This document shows, one piece after another, positions 16,924 to 24,068 of a stretch of 48,388 bases of DNA. Under the pieces are notes generated by a model. The model saw nothing but the letters and a program-made list of their open reading frames with translations. It searched no databases and was not told where the DNA came from. The position numbers were made by a program, and so were the translations under genes. How positions within the stretch are numbered: position 1 is the stretch's first letter; each line of letters starts with the position of its first letter. Source of the stretch: Caldilineaceae bacterium (lineage in GTDB: Bacteria; Chloroflexota; Anaerolineae; Caldilineales; Caldilineaceae); assembly GCA_019637695.1 (NCBI GenBank), contig JAHBVG010000045.1, positions 1-48,388 of the forward strand, in the 5' to 3' direction.

Positions 16924-16955
16924 AAAAGTCGAGCCGATCCTCGGCCCGACTTTTT
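16924..16955 (-). terminator. bidirectional rho-independent terminator
   Basis: AAAAGTCGAGCCG (16924-16936) and CGGCCCGACTTTT (16942-16954) form a 13-bp stem with one mismatch and a five-base loop. T-runs occur on both strands. It begins about 20 bases past the stop codon of the minus-strand DinB gene at 16974 and separates that transcription unit from higBA. Confidence 0.8.
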
Positions 16956-16973
16956 GGTATGTCGCCTCAAAGC

Positions 16974-17495
16974 CTACTGGACCTGGGCGATCCATGCCGC
17001 GGATTTCCCCGTCTGCTGTCCCAGGAACATGTTCAACTGCGCCCCATGCTCCTGTACATGTCGCAGATTATAAAGCTGAAGCTCCGCAAAGGGCACTTCC
17101 CCCCACGGGAAGCTGCACAACCGGTAGGCATCTTCCATGGATAGCGTGCGAATCGTCTCCTGGCACCTGCGGCGGCAAATGTCCAGATAGCCGAGCAACT
17201 CTGGCCGTGTATAGGTGCGCGGTAGGGTTTCGCCTTCTTCCATCTCAACCAGGTCGAAGGAGGCTGGCGGCGCAAAGCCCTCTTCTGCCCCGGTCAGGTA
17301 GAGATCCAGCCAGAAGAGCGTATGATAGCCCAAATACCAGAAGGTGGAAAAACCGGCTGCCACCCATTGGTCTGGCTGGTCCTTCCATAGTCTCGTTTCC
17401 CAAAGCTCATCCGGGCAGTTGCGCAGAGCCTCTTCTAGCGTATCAATGGCTGCGCCAAACTGACGCCATAACATCTCACGATCAATGATGGTCAT
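16974..17495 (-). CDS. DinB family protein
   Basis: This 173-residue DinB-superfamily protein has metal-site histidines in FWYLGYHTLFWLDLYL and RHVQEHGAQL (H-x3-H). The tryptophan- and tyrosine-rich second helix differs from the other DinB copies nearby. GAGGAG five bases before ATG 17495 decides the start; the GTG at 17498 is unlikely. It ends 20 bp before a strong terminator and is the last gene of a minus-strand series that includes another DinB and a DUF1905 gene. Confidence 0.82.
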   Translation of the reverse strand: MTIIDREMLWRQFGAAIDTLEEALRNCPDELWETRLWKDQPDQWVAAGFSTFWYLGYHTLFWLDLYLTGAEEGFAPPASFDLVEMEEGETLPRTYTRPELLGYLDICRRRCQETIRTLSMEDAYRLCSFPWGEVPFAELQLYNLRHVQEHGAQLNMFLGQQTGKSAAWIAQVQ

Positions 17496-17537
17496 CACAA
17501 CTCCTCATCGATTTGTTTGGTTTTTGTAATACGATAA

Positions 17538-17828
17538 TTAACCAATTTCGAGCCGTATCGTCACCTGGTCGCCTTCTTCGACCCTTTCTGCTTGGCGGAC
17601 GCTGGCTTTGATGGGCACAAGATAGCGGCCATCCTTGGGGAAGAGGGAAGTCGTCCACACGCTTTTGCCCAACCGAACAGAGACGGGAATCACTCCCCAC
17701 CCGTATGTCACCATTCCTGAGATCGCTTTCAGATCGCGGCTCTCTTCCGCCGGCACGGTGACGAAGTACCAGGGGGCCGGTCCCCGCCAGAACAAGATCT
17801 CGCCGCTGAATTCCATCGTCATGTTCAT
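17538..17828 (-). CDS. DUF1905 domain-containing protein
   Basis: This 96-residue protein fits DUF1905, a small beta-barrel domain: MEFSGEILFWRGPAPWYFVTVP, then WGVIPVSVRLGKSVWTTSLFPKDGRYLVPIK and a closing acidic helix (VEEGDQVTIRLEIG). DUF1905 proteins are sometimes fused to YdeI/OmpD-type domains; here it stands alone at the usual single-domain length. It lies 5 bp downstream of a DinB gene and is certainly co-transcribed with it. No biochemical role is established. Confidence 0.82.
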   Translation of the reverse strand: MNMTMEFSGEILFWRGPAPWYFVTVPAEESRDLKAISGMVTYGWGVIPVSVRLGKSVWTTSLFPKDGRYLVPIKASVRQAERVEEGDQVTIRLEIG

Positions 17829-17833
17829 TGTCG

Positions 17834-18337
17834 CTACGCTTGCTGGTAGGGAGCTTCTTCATCCAGATTGCCGACAAATTCTGGCAGATCCGTGTGGCCG
17901 AGCTGCTGACGAATCGCCAGATTTTCACCGGTATGATACCAGTAATGGTAGATCACCCGCTGCAAGAGATTGCCAAAGTTGGTCCTCCATCCCGCAGGAT
18001 GGGTGTAGGGATCGAGCAATCGCGCGGTGGTCACCTGCTCAAGCCATTCATCGGCGCGCTCTGTCACTTCCTGCCAGGTCGCCAGCATCTCATCAAGGGG
18101 AGGTGTGCAGGCCGGCGCGCCATAGGCGAAGCGTTGATTGAGTTCGGGAAAGAGTACTGTGTCCTGGGCGAAGGTGAGAAAATAGCGCTGCTCCTGCCAG
18201 GCCAGATGTCCAATGTTCCAACTGATAGAGTTCATGGGGAGGAAGCGCTGGCGCGCCTCCGCATCAGTAAGACCGATCAGCGCGCGCTGAAACTCGCTGC
18301 GTGTGAAGCGCAATTGGTGGACAAGGGGATGCGTCAT
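17834..18337 (-). CDS. DinB family protein
   Basis: This 167-residue DinB-superfamily protein has histidines in SWNIGHLAWQEQRYF and VIYHYWYHTGENLA (H-x3-H). ATG 18337 has AGGAGG eight bases upstream, so the longer frame to 18388 is rejected. The stop is 5 bp from the DUF1905 start. It belongs to the DinB_2 type of about 165 residues and is clearly different in sequence from the four others in the window. Confidence 0.85.
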   Translation of the reverse strand: MTHPLVHQLRFTRSEFQRALIGLTDAEARQRFLPMNSISWNIGHLAWQEQRYFLTFAQDTVLFPELNQRFAYGAPACTPPLDEMLATWQEVTERADEWLEQVTTARLLDPYTHPAGWRTNFGNLLQRVIYHYWYHTGENLAIRQQLGHTDLPEFVGNLDEEAPYQQA

Positions 18338-18414
18338 TGTCGTTCCTCCTGGGCTAGTTGTCGGCGTGTAGGCAATGAAGATTAGCACAAACGTGCTGAG
18401 GAATCAAGTTGTGT

Positions 18415-18921
18415 TCAGGGGGCTTGAACCAGGTGAAGCAGACTGCTCATCACCTGCTCAAGCGATGCCGTGGTATCGATCTCGTGGTTCGCCACATCGC
18501 GCAGTCGTGGTTCGACGCTCTCCTTGAGGGCCAATACACGCTCAATTTCTATGGGATCTTTACCGTAGGGATTGTTCGTTCTCGTGCGCAATCGTTCGGC
18601 GATTACAGGGGCGGGCGCGCTCAGGAGGATAATCTGGTCAAATTGGCGCAGGAACTTGCCCATATTGGCTGCGCATCCGCTTACAAATAAAACGGCCTCT
18701 TGTGTGGTGGACAGGGGTTCGGCCATACGATCTTCGCACCAGACCCAATCCCGGTCCGCGGTGACGGGCGTTCCCGCCGCGGCCAACTCGTCCGGAACCG
18801 CGACCCATGCTGAGTAGACATCACTATCCGCGTCAACAGCGTTGTAGCCGCGCCGAGCCAATTCTTCTGTCACGGTTGACTTGCCAACGCCAGAGATACC
18901 AGTCAACAGAATCCGTCGCAT
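18415..18921 (-). CDS. P-loop kinase-like AAA family protein
   Basis: This protein of 168 residues starts RRILLTGISGVGKSTVTEEL, a Walker A loop of the shikimate/adenylate kinase type. NAVDADSDVYSAW follows and would supply substrate-side acids. Then come VLFVSGCAANMGKFL, DQIILLSAPAPVIAERL (a Walker B-like strand) and an Arg-rich lid RLRTRTNN. It most resembles small unannotated nucleoside- or shikimate-kinase-like proteins. ATG 18921 is chosen because AGGTGG stands five bases before it. Substrate unknown. Confidence 0.78.
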   Translation of the reverse strand: MRRILLTGISGVGKSTVTEELARRGYNAVDADSDVYSAWVAVPDELAAAGTPVTADRDWVWCEDRMAEPLSTTQEAVLFVSGCAANMGKFLRQFDQIILLSAPAPVIAERLRTRTNNPYGKDPIEIERVLALKESVEPRLRDVANHEIDTTASLEQVMSSLLHLVQAP

Positions 18922-18974
18922 CCTATCCACCTGCTTCTATTGTACTGGCTAACTGACCGGGGCCTTTGCAGATG

Positions 18975-19457
18975 TTATTCAAAAATGCCAAGAATCTCCC
19001 ATCGGCCTTGCCATGCACTCAAGCGTTTTTCATCAATCGCATGGTGTGTGGAATCGGGGTTGTTTGCCCTGCGCCCGCCATGTCTTTCCAAATAGGCTTG
19101 GTGGGTTCTGTAAATATCGTCCTTGATCCACCAATCCGGCGTGATCCAAAAGCGAGGATGTTCATGGAAACTGCCCAAATCCACAAAGACCCAGAAATTC
19201 GTTTCATCCGGCTTGGGCGACATGGACTGACTGCCTACAATGCTCGAATGCCACGATCTGCCGCCACGCTTGGTTTTCACCTGAATGTAGACTGAGCGAC
19301 TTTCATCACGGTTGCAGGCGATGATGTCGATCTTAGGCATGTTGCCGGCAAAGGGAACGGCGAACGCGCCGCGTTTGTTCAACTCCGCGACGACAAAATA
19401 TTCCCCTGCACGTCCTACTTGCTGATTGCTCGCGCCGCGTGATGATTTAGGTGACAT
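18975..19457 (-). CDS. hypothetical protein with restriction-endonuclease-like fold
   Basis: This 160-residue protein shows the PD-(D/E)XK arrangement: Glu19 in QVGRAGEYFVVAEL, Asp44 in PKIDIIACN and Gln59-Val-Lys61 in VYIQVKTKRGG. This is the pattern of DUF4365-like and group-I-intron-endonuclease-related proteins. The C-terminal half (FWITPDWWIKDDIYRTHQAYLERHGG) is basic and aromatic. No partner methylase or ATPase is adjacent. A nuclease or nuclease-inhibitor role is inferred from the motif only. Confidence 0.6.
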   Translation of the reverse strand: MSPKSSRGASNQQVGRAGEYFVVAELNKRGAFAVPFAGNMPKIDIIACNRDESRSVYIQVKTKRGGRSWHSSIVGSQSMSPKPDETNFWVFVDLGSFHEHPRFWITPDWWIKDDIYRTHQAYLERHGGRRANNPDSTHHAIDEKRLSAWQGRWEILGIFE

Positions 19458-19509
19458 AGAACTTGTTTGTCGGTTTAGGGTTCACGAATCCACATGTAAC
19501 GGCTTTACG

Positions 19510-19785
19510 CTATTGCTCACTGCGCAACCGTTTGATCCGATTTTGAATGTCTGCAACGACCGCTTGAAGCTTAGCCAGATCGCTGTCGCTGACATAAGCG
19601 GAGAGTTCGGTCAGCAATGGGGCGACATCAGGCTGATAGTAGTGCAATAGGGTGGCAATGTCGTTTTCACAAAGGCCGACTCTGGCGAGTTCCCCTGTCT
19701 GTACAGGGATGGTAAGGCATAAAGCTTCAACAAGAGCAGCCCCTCAACTGACACGTCCGATCCATTCCGTACTCTGAATCGTCAT
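19510..19785 (-). pseudogene. small gene with in-frame TGA, function unknown
   Basis: From ATG 19785 the frame reads MTIQSTEWIGRVS, meets TGA at 19746-19744 and continues in the same frame for 77 codons to TAG at 19510. The downstream product includes LLHYYQPDVAPLLTELSAYV and a helical C-terminus (LAKLQAVVADIQNRIKRL). No other start codon lies just past the TGA. It stands 32 bp after the gene at 19818-20030, so it was probably the second gene of a pair. I do not recognise the family. It is probably inactive unless the stop is read through. Confidence 0.5.
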
Positions 19786-19817
19786 CTTGATACACCCGAC
19801 TATGCTATGTCATTCAG

Positions 19818-20030
19818 TCAAGCCTGGATGACCGCCGCCTTGACTACCGAATTTGTGTTGGGACCGGATTGCTCTAACTTCTGCCCCTCAACCTTCATCG
19901 CATGGAGAGCGAGTTCCCAAGCCGCGGCGGCTCTCGCGGCGGGGGTTTGCGCTTGCCAGAACTGGAGATCCAAGGATCGATCCATCTCTTCGAGTTTTCC
20001 TCTGCGTTCGGTAAATCGTGTTCTTGTCAT
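19818..20030 (-). CDS. small hypothetical protein, possibly antitoxin-like
   Basis: This 70-residue protein reads MTRTRFTERRGKLEEMDRSL, then LQFWQAQTPAARAAAAWEL and an acidic-basic tail. The pattern FWQxQTPxARxxAxWEL is shared by many short bacterial proteins encoded beside nucleotidyltransferase- or toxin-like genes, but I cannot name the family. ATG 20030 is used instead of TTG 20039. Its neighbour downstream is the TGA-broken gene, suggesting a decaying two-gene module. Confidence 0.5.
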   Translation of the reverse strand: MTRTRFTERRGKLEEMDRSLDLQFWQAQTPAARAAAAWELALHAMKVEGQKLEQSGPNTNSVVKAAVIQA

Positions 20031-20078
20031 CGTTGACAATACATCACGCAGGAAAGAACAGCGACCAGCGTTGTTTTG

Positions 20079-20570
20079 TCATAGATCGAGCGCGCGCAGG
20101 CCGTTCATGCCCAAGATGAGCGAGATCTCGCCGCCGTGATGCAGATCGTGTTCGAGCACATGGTAGATCACCCAACTGCGCGAGAGGTAAAAGACCTGCC
20201 CGTTCCACTCATCGCGGAAGGTCTGAGCGCAATCTTCAGGCGTCCACCGCTGCAAGCGGGATTCGATGAAGGCCCAGGTCTTGTCGAGACCGAGCGCCAT
20301 TTCGGCGGCGGTGCGGGTCGGTGAATCCCGCTGTCCCCACTCCATGTACTCGGTCATAGCGGCATCTTCATCCTGGAGGGTTCCGCTGAACCAGCCGGCG
20401 CGGACGGAAATAATGTGCTGAACGAGTTGTCGCAGCGGCCACATGTGCGGGGCTGGTTGCAGGATAAGCTGATCCTCAGTCAGTGGGGCAATGGCGTCGC
20501 GCAGTTTTTCCTGATAGCCGTGCCAGTTTTCGTAGATAACTTGCAACGTGGATGGGTCTTGGGTCTGCAT
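20079..20570 (-). CDS. DinB family protein
   Basis: This 163-residue DinB-superfamily protein has metal-site histidines in PLRQLVQHIISVRAGWF and HVLEHDLHHGGEISLIL (H-x3-H, with an extra His). AAGGAGA six bases before ATG 20570 decides the start. It is the fifth DinB member in this stretch. Its C-terminal half is rich in His and ends LGMNGLRALDL, a common ending in the DinB_2 group. Confidence 0.85.
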   Translation of the reverse strand: MQTQDPSTLQVIYENWHGYQEKLRDAIAPLTEDQLILQPAPHMWPLRQLVQHIISVRAGWFSGTLQDEDAAMTEYMEWGQRDSPTRTAAEMALGLDKTWAFIESRLQRWTPEDCAQTFRDEWNGQVFYLSRSWVIYHVLEHDLHHGGEISLILGMNGLRALDL

Positions 20571-20601
20571 TGGTTTCTCCTTGTTTGAGCGTCTGCCCAA
20601 T

Positions 20602-20664
20602 ATTGGCAATCACCGTTCTTTGGAGACCTGACAGGTTTCAGAAAACCTGGCAGGTCTTATTGTG
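20602..20664. repeat. palindromic element, copy 2 of 3
   Basis: The core AGACCTGACAGGTTTCAG (20624-20641) is followed by AAACCTGGCAGGTCT (20643-20657), which pairs with it with one mismatch. The flanks GGCAATCACC and TATTGTGG are partly complementary, as in the other two copies (12164-12233 and 21974-22042). It lies between the DHFR-like gene and a DinB gene, both on the minus strand. Confidence 0.75.
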
Positions 20665-20665
20665 G

Positions 20666-21202
20666 TCAGGCAAGCACACGGTACTTGCTCTGTACAAGAC
20701 CATTCGCATAGGACAGTGTTTCCACGTGCTGCAATGCCACATCCTGAGCGAGCGGGCCAAACAGCGGAATGCCGCTGCCAATCAGGACGGGGATGCGGGT
20801 GATGATCATCTCTTGAATCAAGCCGGCGTTGAGGAAGCTTTGAATCACCTTCCCGCCATCGATGTAGGCGTGTCCCACCCCCGCTTCTCGCAACTCGTTG
20901 ACCAACTCGACCGGCGAGCTGGAGCGCAGTTCCACCGTCTTGGGCGCTTTCTCAGGGATCTGCGTCAACGTGCGGCTGAGGACGATCACGCGCTTGTCGC
21001 CATAGGGCCATGGATCGAAACTACTGACGATTTCGTAGGTATTGCGCCCCATCACGAGGACGTCCACAGAATCCATAAACGCTTTGTAGCCATAGTCTTC
21101 GCCGGTTTCGGCGTCCTCAATTCCGGGCAGCCAATCGAGGTCCCCGTTTTCGCGGGCAATGAAGCCGTCGAGGCTAGTGGCAATGTAGACGGTGGTTTTC
21201 AT
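20666..21202 (-). CDS. dihydrofolate reductase family (RibD C-terminal-like) protein
   Basis: This 178-residue protein has the RibD_C/DHFR fold: VYIATSLDGFIARENGDLDWL, then VLVMGRNTYEIV, KRVIVLSRTL, the nucleotide-binding strand GHAYIDGGKVIQSFLNAGLIQEM and RIPVLIGSGIPLFG. Members are NADPH-dependent reductases of mostly unknown substrate, and true folate reduction is not implied. ATG 21202 follows CGGAGAAACC. The gene ends directly at the second palindromic element. Confidence 0.88.
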   Translation of the reverse strand: MKTTVYIATSLDGFIARENGDLDWLPGIEDAETGEDYGYKAFMDSVDVLVMGRNTYEIVSSFDPWPYGDKRVIVLSRTLTQIPEKAPKTVELRSSSPVELVNELREAGVGHAYIDGGKVIQSFLNAGLIQEMIITRIPVLIGSGIPLFGPLAQDVALQHVETLSYANGLVQSKYRVLA

Positions 21203-21231
21203 GGTTTCTCCGAGAAAAATTGAACCATCAC

Positions 21232-21573
21232 TCACGAATGCATACGGATGGCTTCATCGATCACATCCGCCACCCACTGATTCAAACTCTTGCCTTTTGC
21301 CGCGGCTCTTACCGAGGCTTCTTCATGCAACTGCGGTGATACGCGCAAGTTGAAGCGGCCTGAGTAGGCTTTGCGCGGCTCTACGCCGTCTTCGCGGCAC
21401 ATGTCCAGGAAGACCTTCAACGAAATCTCACCCTCTCTGCGCAATCCGTTGATATCTTTGGCGTAGAAATCCGCCCCGCCATTCAGATCAACAAACTCGC
21501 CCCGAAACATCTCGATTTCGGGATCATACTGGATGACGGCTCTGTAACCGTTGATCTCCATCATGTTCATCAT
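21232..21573 (-). CDS. hicB: HicB-type antitoxin
   Basis: This is the antitoxin of a type II HicAB module. The N-terminal part (INGYRAVIQYDPEIEMFRGEF, then GGADFYAKDINGLRREGE) is the partly degraded RNase H-like HicB fold. The C-terminal part (GRFNLRVSPQLHEEASVRAA to LNQWVADVIDEAI) is a ribbon-helix-helix DNA-binding domain. ATG 21573 overlaps the natural end of hicA (ATGA); ATG 21570 and 21564 are alternatives. The protein is intact, unlike its partner. It should repress the shared promoter at 21832-21859. Confidence 0.85.
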   Translation of the reverse strand: MMNMMEINGYRAVIQYDPEIEMFRGEFVDLNGGADFYAKDINGLRREGEISLKVFLDMCREDGVEPRKAYSGRFNLRVSPQLHEEASVRAAAKGKSLNQWVADVIDEAIRMHS

Positions 21574-21824
21574 GGTTCCACCCCGTTGTTCTGCAACCAC
21601 TTGCGAATGCTCTCCACTGCGCCTTTGTCTGTTATCCGCTGAAGGGTGAGGTTTATGAAAGACCCGTCTCTCGCCAAATAACCGCACACCTATGCGTGAG
21701 CCTTCTCGTTCGCTCAACTCTGCGTCGAGTTCGCGGAAATGCGCTTCAATGTCAGCCCACTGGATGCTGCCACTTATCGGCCCCGCAAATATCAATTCCA
21801 ATGTTTCTGGTGCTGGCGCTTCAT
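21570..21824 (-). pseudogene. hicA: hicA toxin gene with two frameshifts
   Basis: The HicA sequence can be rebuilt with two single-base corrections. From ATG 21824 the start is MKRQHQK; one base is missing at about 21804-21806, after which the frame reads TLELIFAGPISGSIQWADIE through ERRVFHKPHP. An extra base lies in the TT at 21642-21643, after which the family-typical QRITDKGAVESIRKWLQNNG appears and ends at TGA 21572-21570, overlapping hicB. In the frame as given, the region past HPHP is nonsense and fuses into hicB. The two lesions compensate in length. Sequencing error is possible. If the lesions are real, the toxin is inactive and hicB survives alone. Confidence 0.75.
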
Positions 21825-21831
21825 AGTTTTT

Positions 21832-21859
21832 ATAGTACCATGAATTGGTACTATGTCAA
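21832..21859 (-). promoter_or_regulatory. hicAB promoter with palindromic operator
   Basis: On the minus strand TTGACA (21859-21854) is followed by a 16-base spacer and TACTAT (21837-21832). A second candidate -10, TATAAA, lies at 21834-21829. A perfect dyad with arms TAGTACCA and TGGTACTA (forward 21833-21840 and 21846-21853) fills the spacer. An operator between -35 and -10 is what HicB autorepression would need. The reconstructed hicA ATG at 21824 would be at or next to the transcript start, giving a leaderless message. Confidence 0.6.
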
Positions 21860-21973
21860 GGAAGATAGACGATCTCGATTGAACGGTCGGCAATACTTCA
21901 CACCTTTGCCCTCATCCCCCATCTGTGATAGCATCGCGGGAAGCGGTAAACCGGTTTTTTCTTCCAATAGACC

Positions 21974-22042
21974 TTTCGGTAATAGCGATTCTCTGGAGAC
22001 CTGCCAGGTTGCAGAAAACCTGGCAGGTCTTGTTACCAACAA
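21974..22042. repeat. palindromic element, copy 3 of 3
   Basis: The inner arms AGACCTGCCAGGTT (21997-22010) and AACCTGGCAGGTCT (22017-22030) are perfect complements. The outer arms GGTAATA (21978-21984) and TGTTACC (22031-22037) pair with one mismatch. It lies in the divergent gap between hicAB and the enolase-superfamily gene. It is nearly identical to copies 1 and 2 in the core. Confidence 0.78.
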
Positions 22043-22090
22043 TGTCTAATCTTCAACCATCCAACCAGCCATTGCAAAGAGGAAATCTTT

Positions 22091-23368
22091 ATGTCCAGTG
22101 CTGTCGCCAAAATTACCGAGGTGGAACGGATCTTGTGTTGGGTCCCTATGGTGGATCGCGTCCGCCGGGAAATGGAACGGGCCAATATCCACACCTGGGC
22201 CGAGACCGAGGTGATCCGCATCACCACCGACGCCGGCGTGGTCGGTTACGGCGAGACGATCCAAAACTATACATGGAAGCGGGTGGCTGACACCGACCGC
22301 GTCATCGGCCAGAACCCCTTCGAGTTGATGTGGGATGACACGTTGGGCGCGGGCTTGCAGATGGCGCTCTTTGACGTGGCGGGCAAGCTGGCGGGTGTGC
22401 CGATCTACCGTCTGTTGGGGAGCAAAGTGCGCGATTGGTGTCCGCTCTCGTTTTGGGATCACGATATGTCGCCGGCGGCCTACGAACGCGAGGCGCGGGT
22501 GGCCGTGGATCTGGGCTATACGTCGATCAAAATCAAGACGCGGCCCTGGTTCGATGTCTACGAGACGGTGAAACGGATCAGCGAGGCCACGCCGGATTGG
22601 TTCCACATTGACTGCGATTGGAACGATTTCCTGCTCGACGTTTCCACCGCCGTGCCGGTGCTGCGCGAGTTGGAGAACGACTTCCCCAAGATCGCGCTGT
22701 GGGAAGGGCCGATCCACGCCCACGATGTAGCGGGCAACCGGCTGCTGCGCGAGAAGGTGCGCACGCCCATCGCCCACCACTATGGATCGATCCCTGGCGG
22801 CACGGCCATCACCAGCGGCTATTGCGACGGCTTCGTGGTGGCGGGCGGCGTCTCCGCAACCATGCGGGCGGGGATCTCCTCGGCCACGGCTAACATGCCC
22901 TTCTTTTTGCAGATGGTGGGCACCGGGCTGACGACGACGCTCGCCCTTCACCTGGGCGCGGTCCTCTCCCATGCCCAGTGGCCGGGGATCAACTGCCACG
23001 AACTCTACGAACATAACCTGCTCGACAAACGCATCGACGTGATCGGCGGCTTTGCCCAGGTCCCCGATGCGCCGGGTCTCGGCATTGAGATCGACGAAGC
23101 CGCGCTGGAGAAATACCGCATCGAACAGGCGGATCTTTCCTTGCCCAGGCGGTTGATCAAATACAGCCGCGCCAACGGCGTCACTGTCTACTTCCCCGAC
23201 AACTCGTTCAGCGGCGGCTCGTTTATGTGGAACTACTTCCGCACCGCCAATGGACCGCTCTATGAACGGGGTGTCAACACCGAACTCATCGACGACGACG
23301 GCAGCCCCGAATTCGCCGATCTGCGCGAACGGGCGAGCAAGGCGCCGATCCTCGTGCGCGAGGGCTGA
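22091..23368 (+). CDS. mandelate racemase / muconate lactonizing enzyme family protein (enolase superfamily)
   Basis: The 425 residues contain an N-terminal capping domain and a C-terminal barrel of the enolase superfamily. The barrel shows the K-x-K pair SIKIKTRPW (Lys147, Lys149), an expected first metal ligand in FHIDCDWND (Asp174 or Asp176), a second in LWEGPIHA (Glu205), and a His in LALHLGAV (His287) that could be the opposite base. The third ligand, usually a Glu or Asp in PIAxGE, is replaced: the sequence there is TPIAHHYGS. The family abstracts the alpha proton of sugar acids. GAGGAAA before ATG 22091 supports the start. It probably acts on a sugar-acid-like substrate taken up here, but unusual metal binding leaves this open. 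Confidence 0.85.
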   Translation: MSSAVAKITEVERILCWVPMVDRVRREMERANIHTWAETEVIRITTDAGVVGYGETIQNYTWKRVADTDRVIGQNPFELMWDDTLGAGLQMALFDVAGKLAGVPIYRLLGSKVRDWCPLSFWDHDMSPAAYEREARVAVDLGYTSIKIKTRPWFDVYETVKRISEATPDWFHIDCDWNDFLLDVSTAVPVLRELENDFPKIALWEGPIHAHDVAGNRLLREKVRTPIAHHYGSIPGGTAITSGYCDGFVVAGGVSATMRAGISSATANMPFFLQMVGTGLTTTLALHLGAVLSHAQWPGINCHELYEHNLLDKRIDVIGGFAQVPDAPGLGIEIDEAALEKYRIEQADLSLPRRLIKYSRANGVTVYFPDNSFSGGSFMWNYFRTANGPLYERGVNTELIDDDGSPEFADLRERASKAPILVREG

Positions 23369-23447
23369 GGCGAGAATGTGACGACAGACGGCAGACGGCA
23401 GACCTCGAATGAACGTAGACTAATATCCAAGAACTATACAGGTCAGG

Positions 23448-23522
23448 TAAGGGCACGGGTGGAGGCGGGAAGTATGTTGGACATAAACCTAATGTTTGAG
23501 CCCGCCCCCACCCGTGCCCCTA
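23448..23522. repeat. GC-rich intergenic inverted repeat
   Basis: The left arm runs 23448-23469 (GGGCACGGGTGG, then GGCGGG) and the right arm 23501-23522 (CCCGCCCCCACCCGTGCCC). They match at 20 of 22 positions around a 31-base loop. It is in the gap between the enolase-superfamily gene and ridA, where no gene is evident, and has no U-tract. The following TACTCATTACTCACT (23581-23595) is one arm of the GAGTAAT word. Confidence 0.65.
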
Positions 23523-23612
23523 CGGTATATGGCTGTATGGTTACTATCCAATACCCAACATCTAAACACGCAACACGTTTTACTCATTACTCACTCCGAA
23601 AGGATTCACCCC

Positions 23613-24068
23613 ATGTCCTACGAAGCAAAACTGAAAGAACTCGGCTACACCCTGGAACCGGTCGAACTGAACGCCGGACGGCTGATGCTGGCCAAGCGCA
23701 CAGGCAATCTGGTCTATACCTCTGGCTCTGTCTCCAACTGGGGAGACCAACAGATCAAGGGCAAGGTCGGCCGCGATGTTACCGTGGAAGAGGGCTACGA
23801 AGCCGCCAAACTCTGTACGCTCAACTGCCTGCGCGCCACCAAGACCCTCATCGGCAGCCTGGACAACGTGGTGCAGGTGGTCAAGGTGCTGGGGATGGTC
23901 AATGTAGCCCCGGACTTTGACAACACCCCCGCCGTGATCCACGGTTGCAGTGACCTGCTCATCGAACTCTTCGGCGAGGCTGGCCGCCACGCCCGCAGCG
24001 CTGTGGGTATGACCATCCCCGCCGGCTGGGCCTGTGAGATCGAGATCATCTTTGAGGTGAAGGCGTAA
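23613..24068 (+). CDS. RidA family protein (YjgF/YER057c/UK114)
   Basis: This RidA-superfamily protein has 151 residues. RidA hydrolyses reactive enamine/imine intermediates made by PLP enzymes. Visible features are MLAKRTGNLVYTSGSVSNWG, KGKVGRDVTVEEGYEAAKLCTLN, LDNVVQVVKVLG, and the C-terminal HARSAVGMTIPAGWACEIEI with the Arg and Glu typical of active RidA proteins. ATG 23613 is chosen; an apparent earlier start at 23496 would read through the inverted repeat. The stop is followed at once by the SDR gene, so the two are co-transcribed. Confidence 0.88.
   Translation: MSYEAKLKELGYTLEPVELNAGRLMLAKRTGNLVYTSGSVSNWGDQQIKGKVGRDVTVEEGYEAAKLCTLNCLRATKTLIGSLDNVVQVVKVLGMVNVAPDFDNTPAVIHGCSDLLIELFGEAGRHARSAVGMTIPAGWACEIEIIFEVKA

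Noticed and set aside
21232..21801. A single 189-residue HicB-like protein
   Set aside because: The first 76 codons are a frameshifted hicA; typical HicB begins at 21573.
22046..23014. Minus-strand ORF of 322 codons
   Set aside because: It is antisense to the enolase-superfamily gene and resembles nothing.
23496..23612. Upstream extension of ridA
   Set aside because: The extra 39 codons run through an inverted repeat; RidA proteins normally start at the ATG 23613 position and a ribosome site precedes it.
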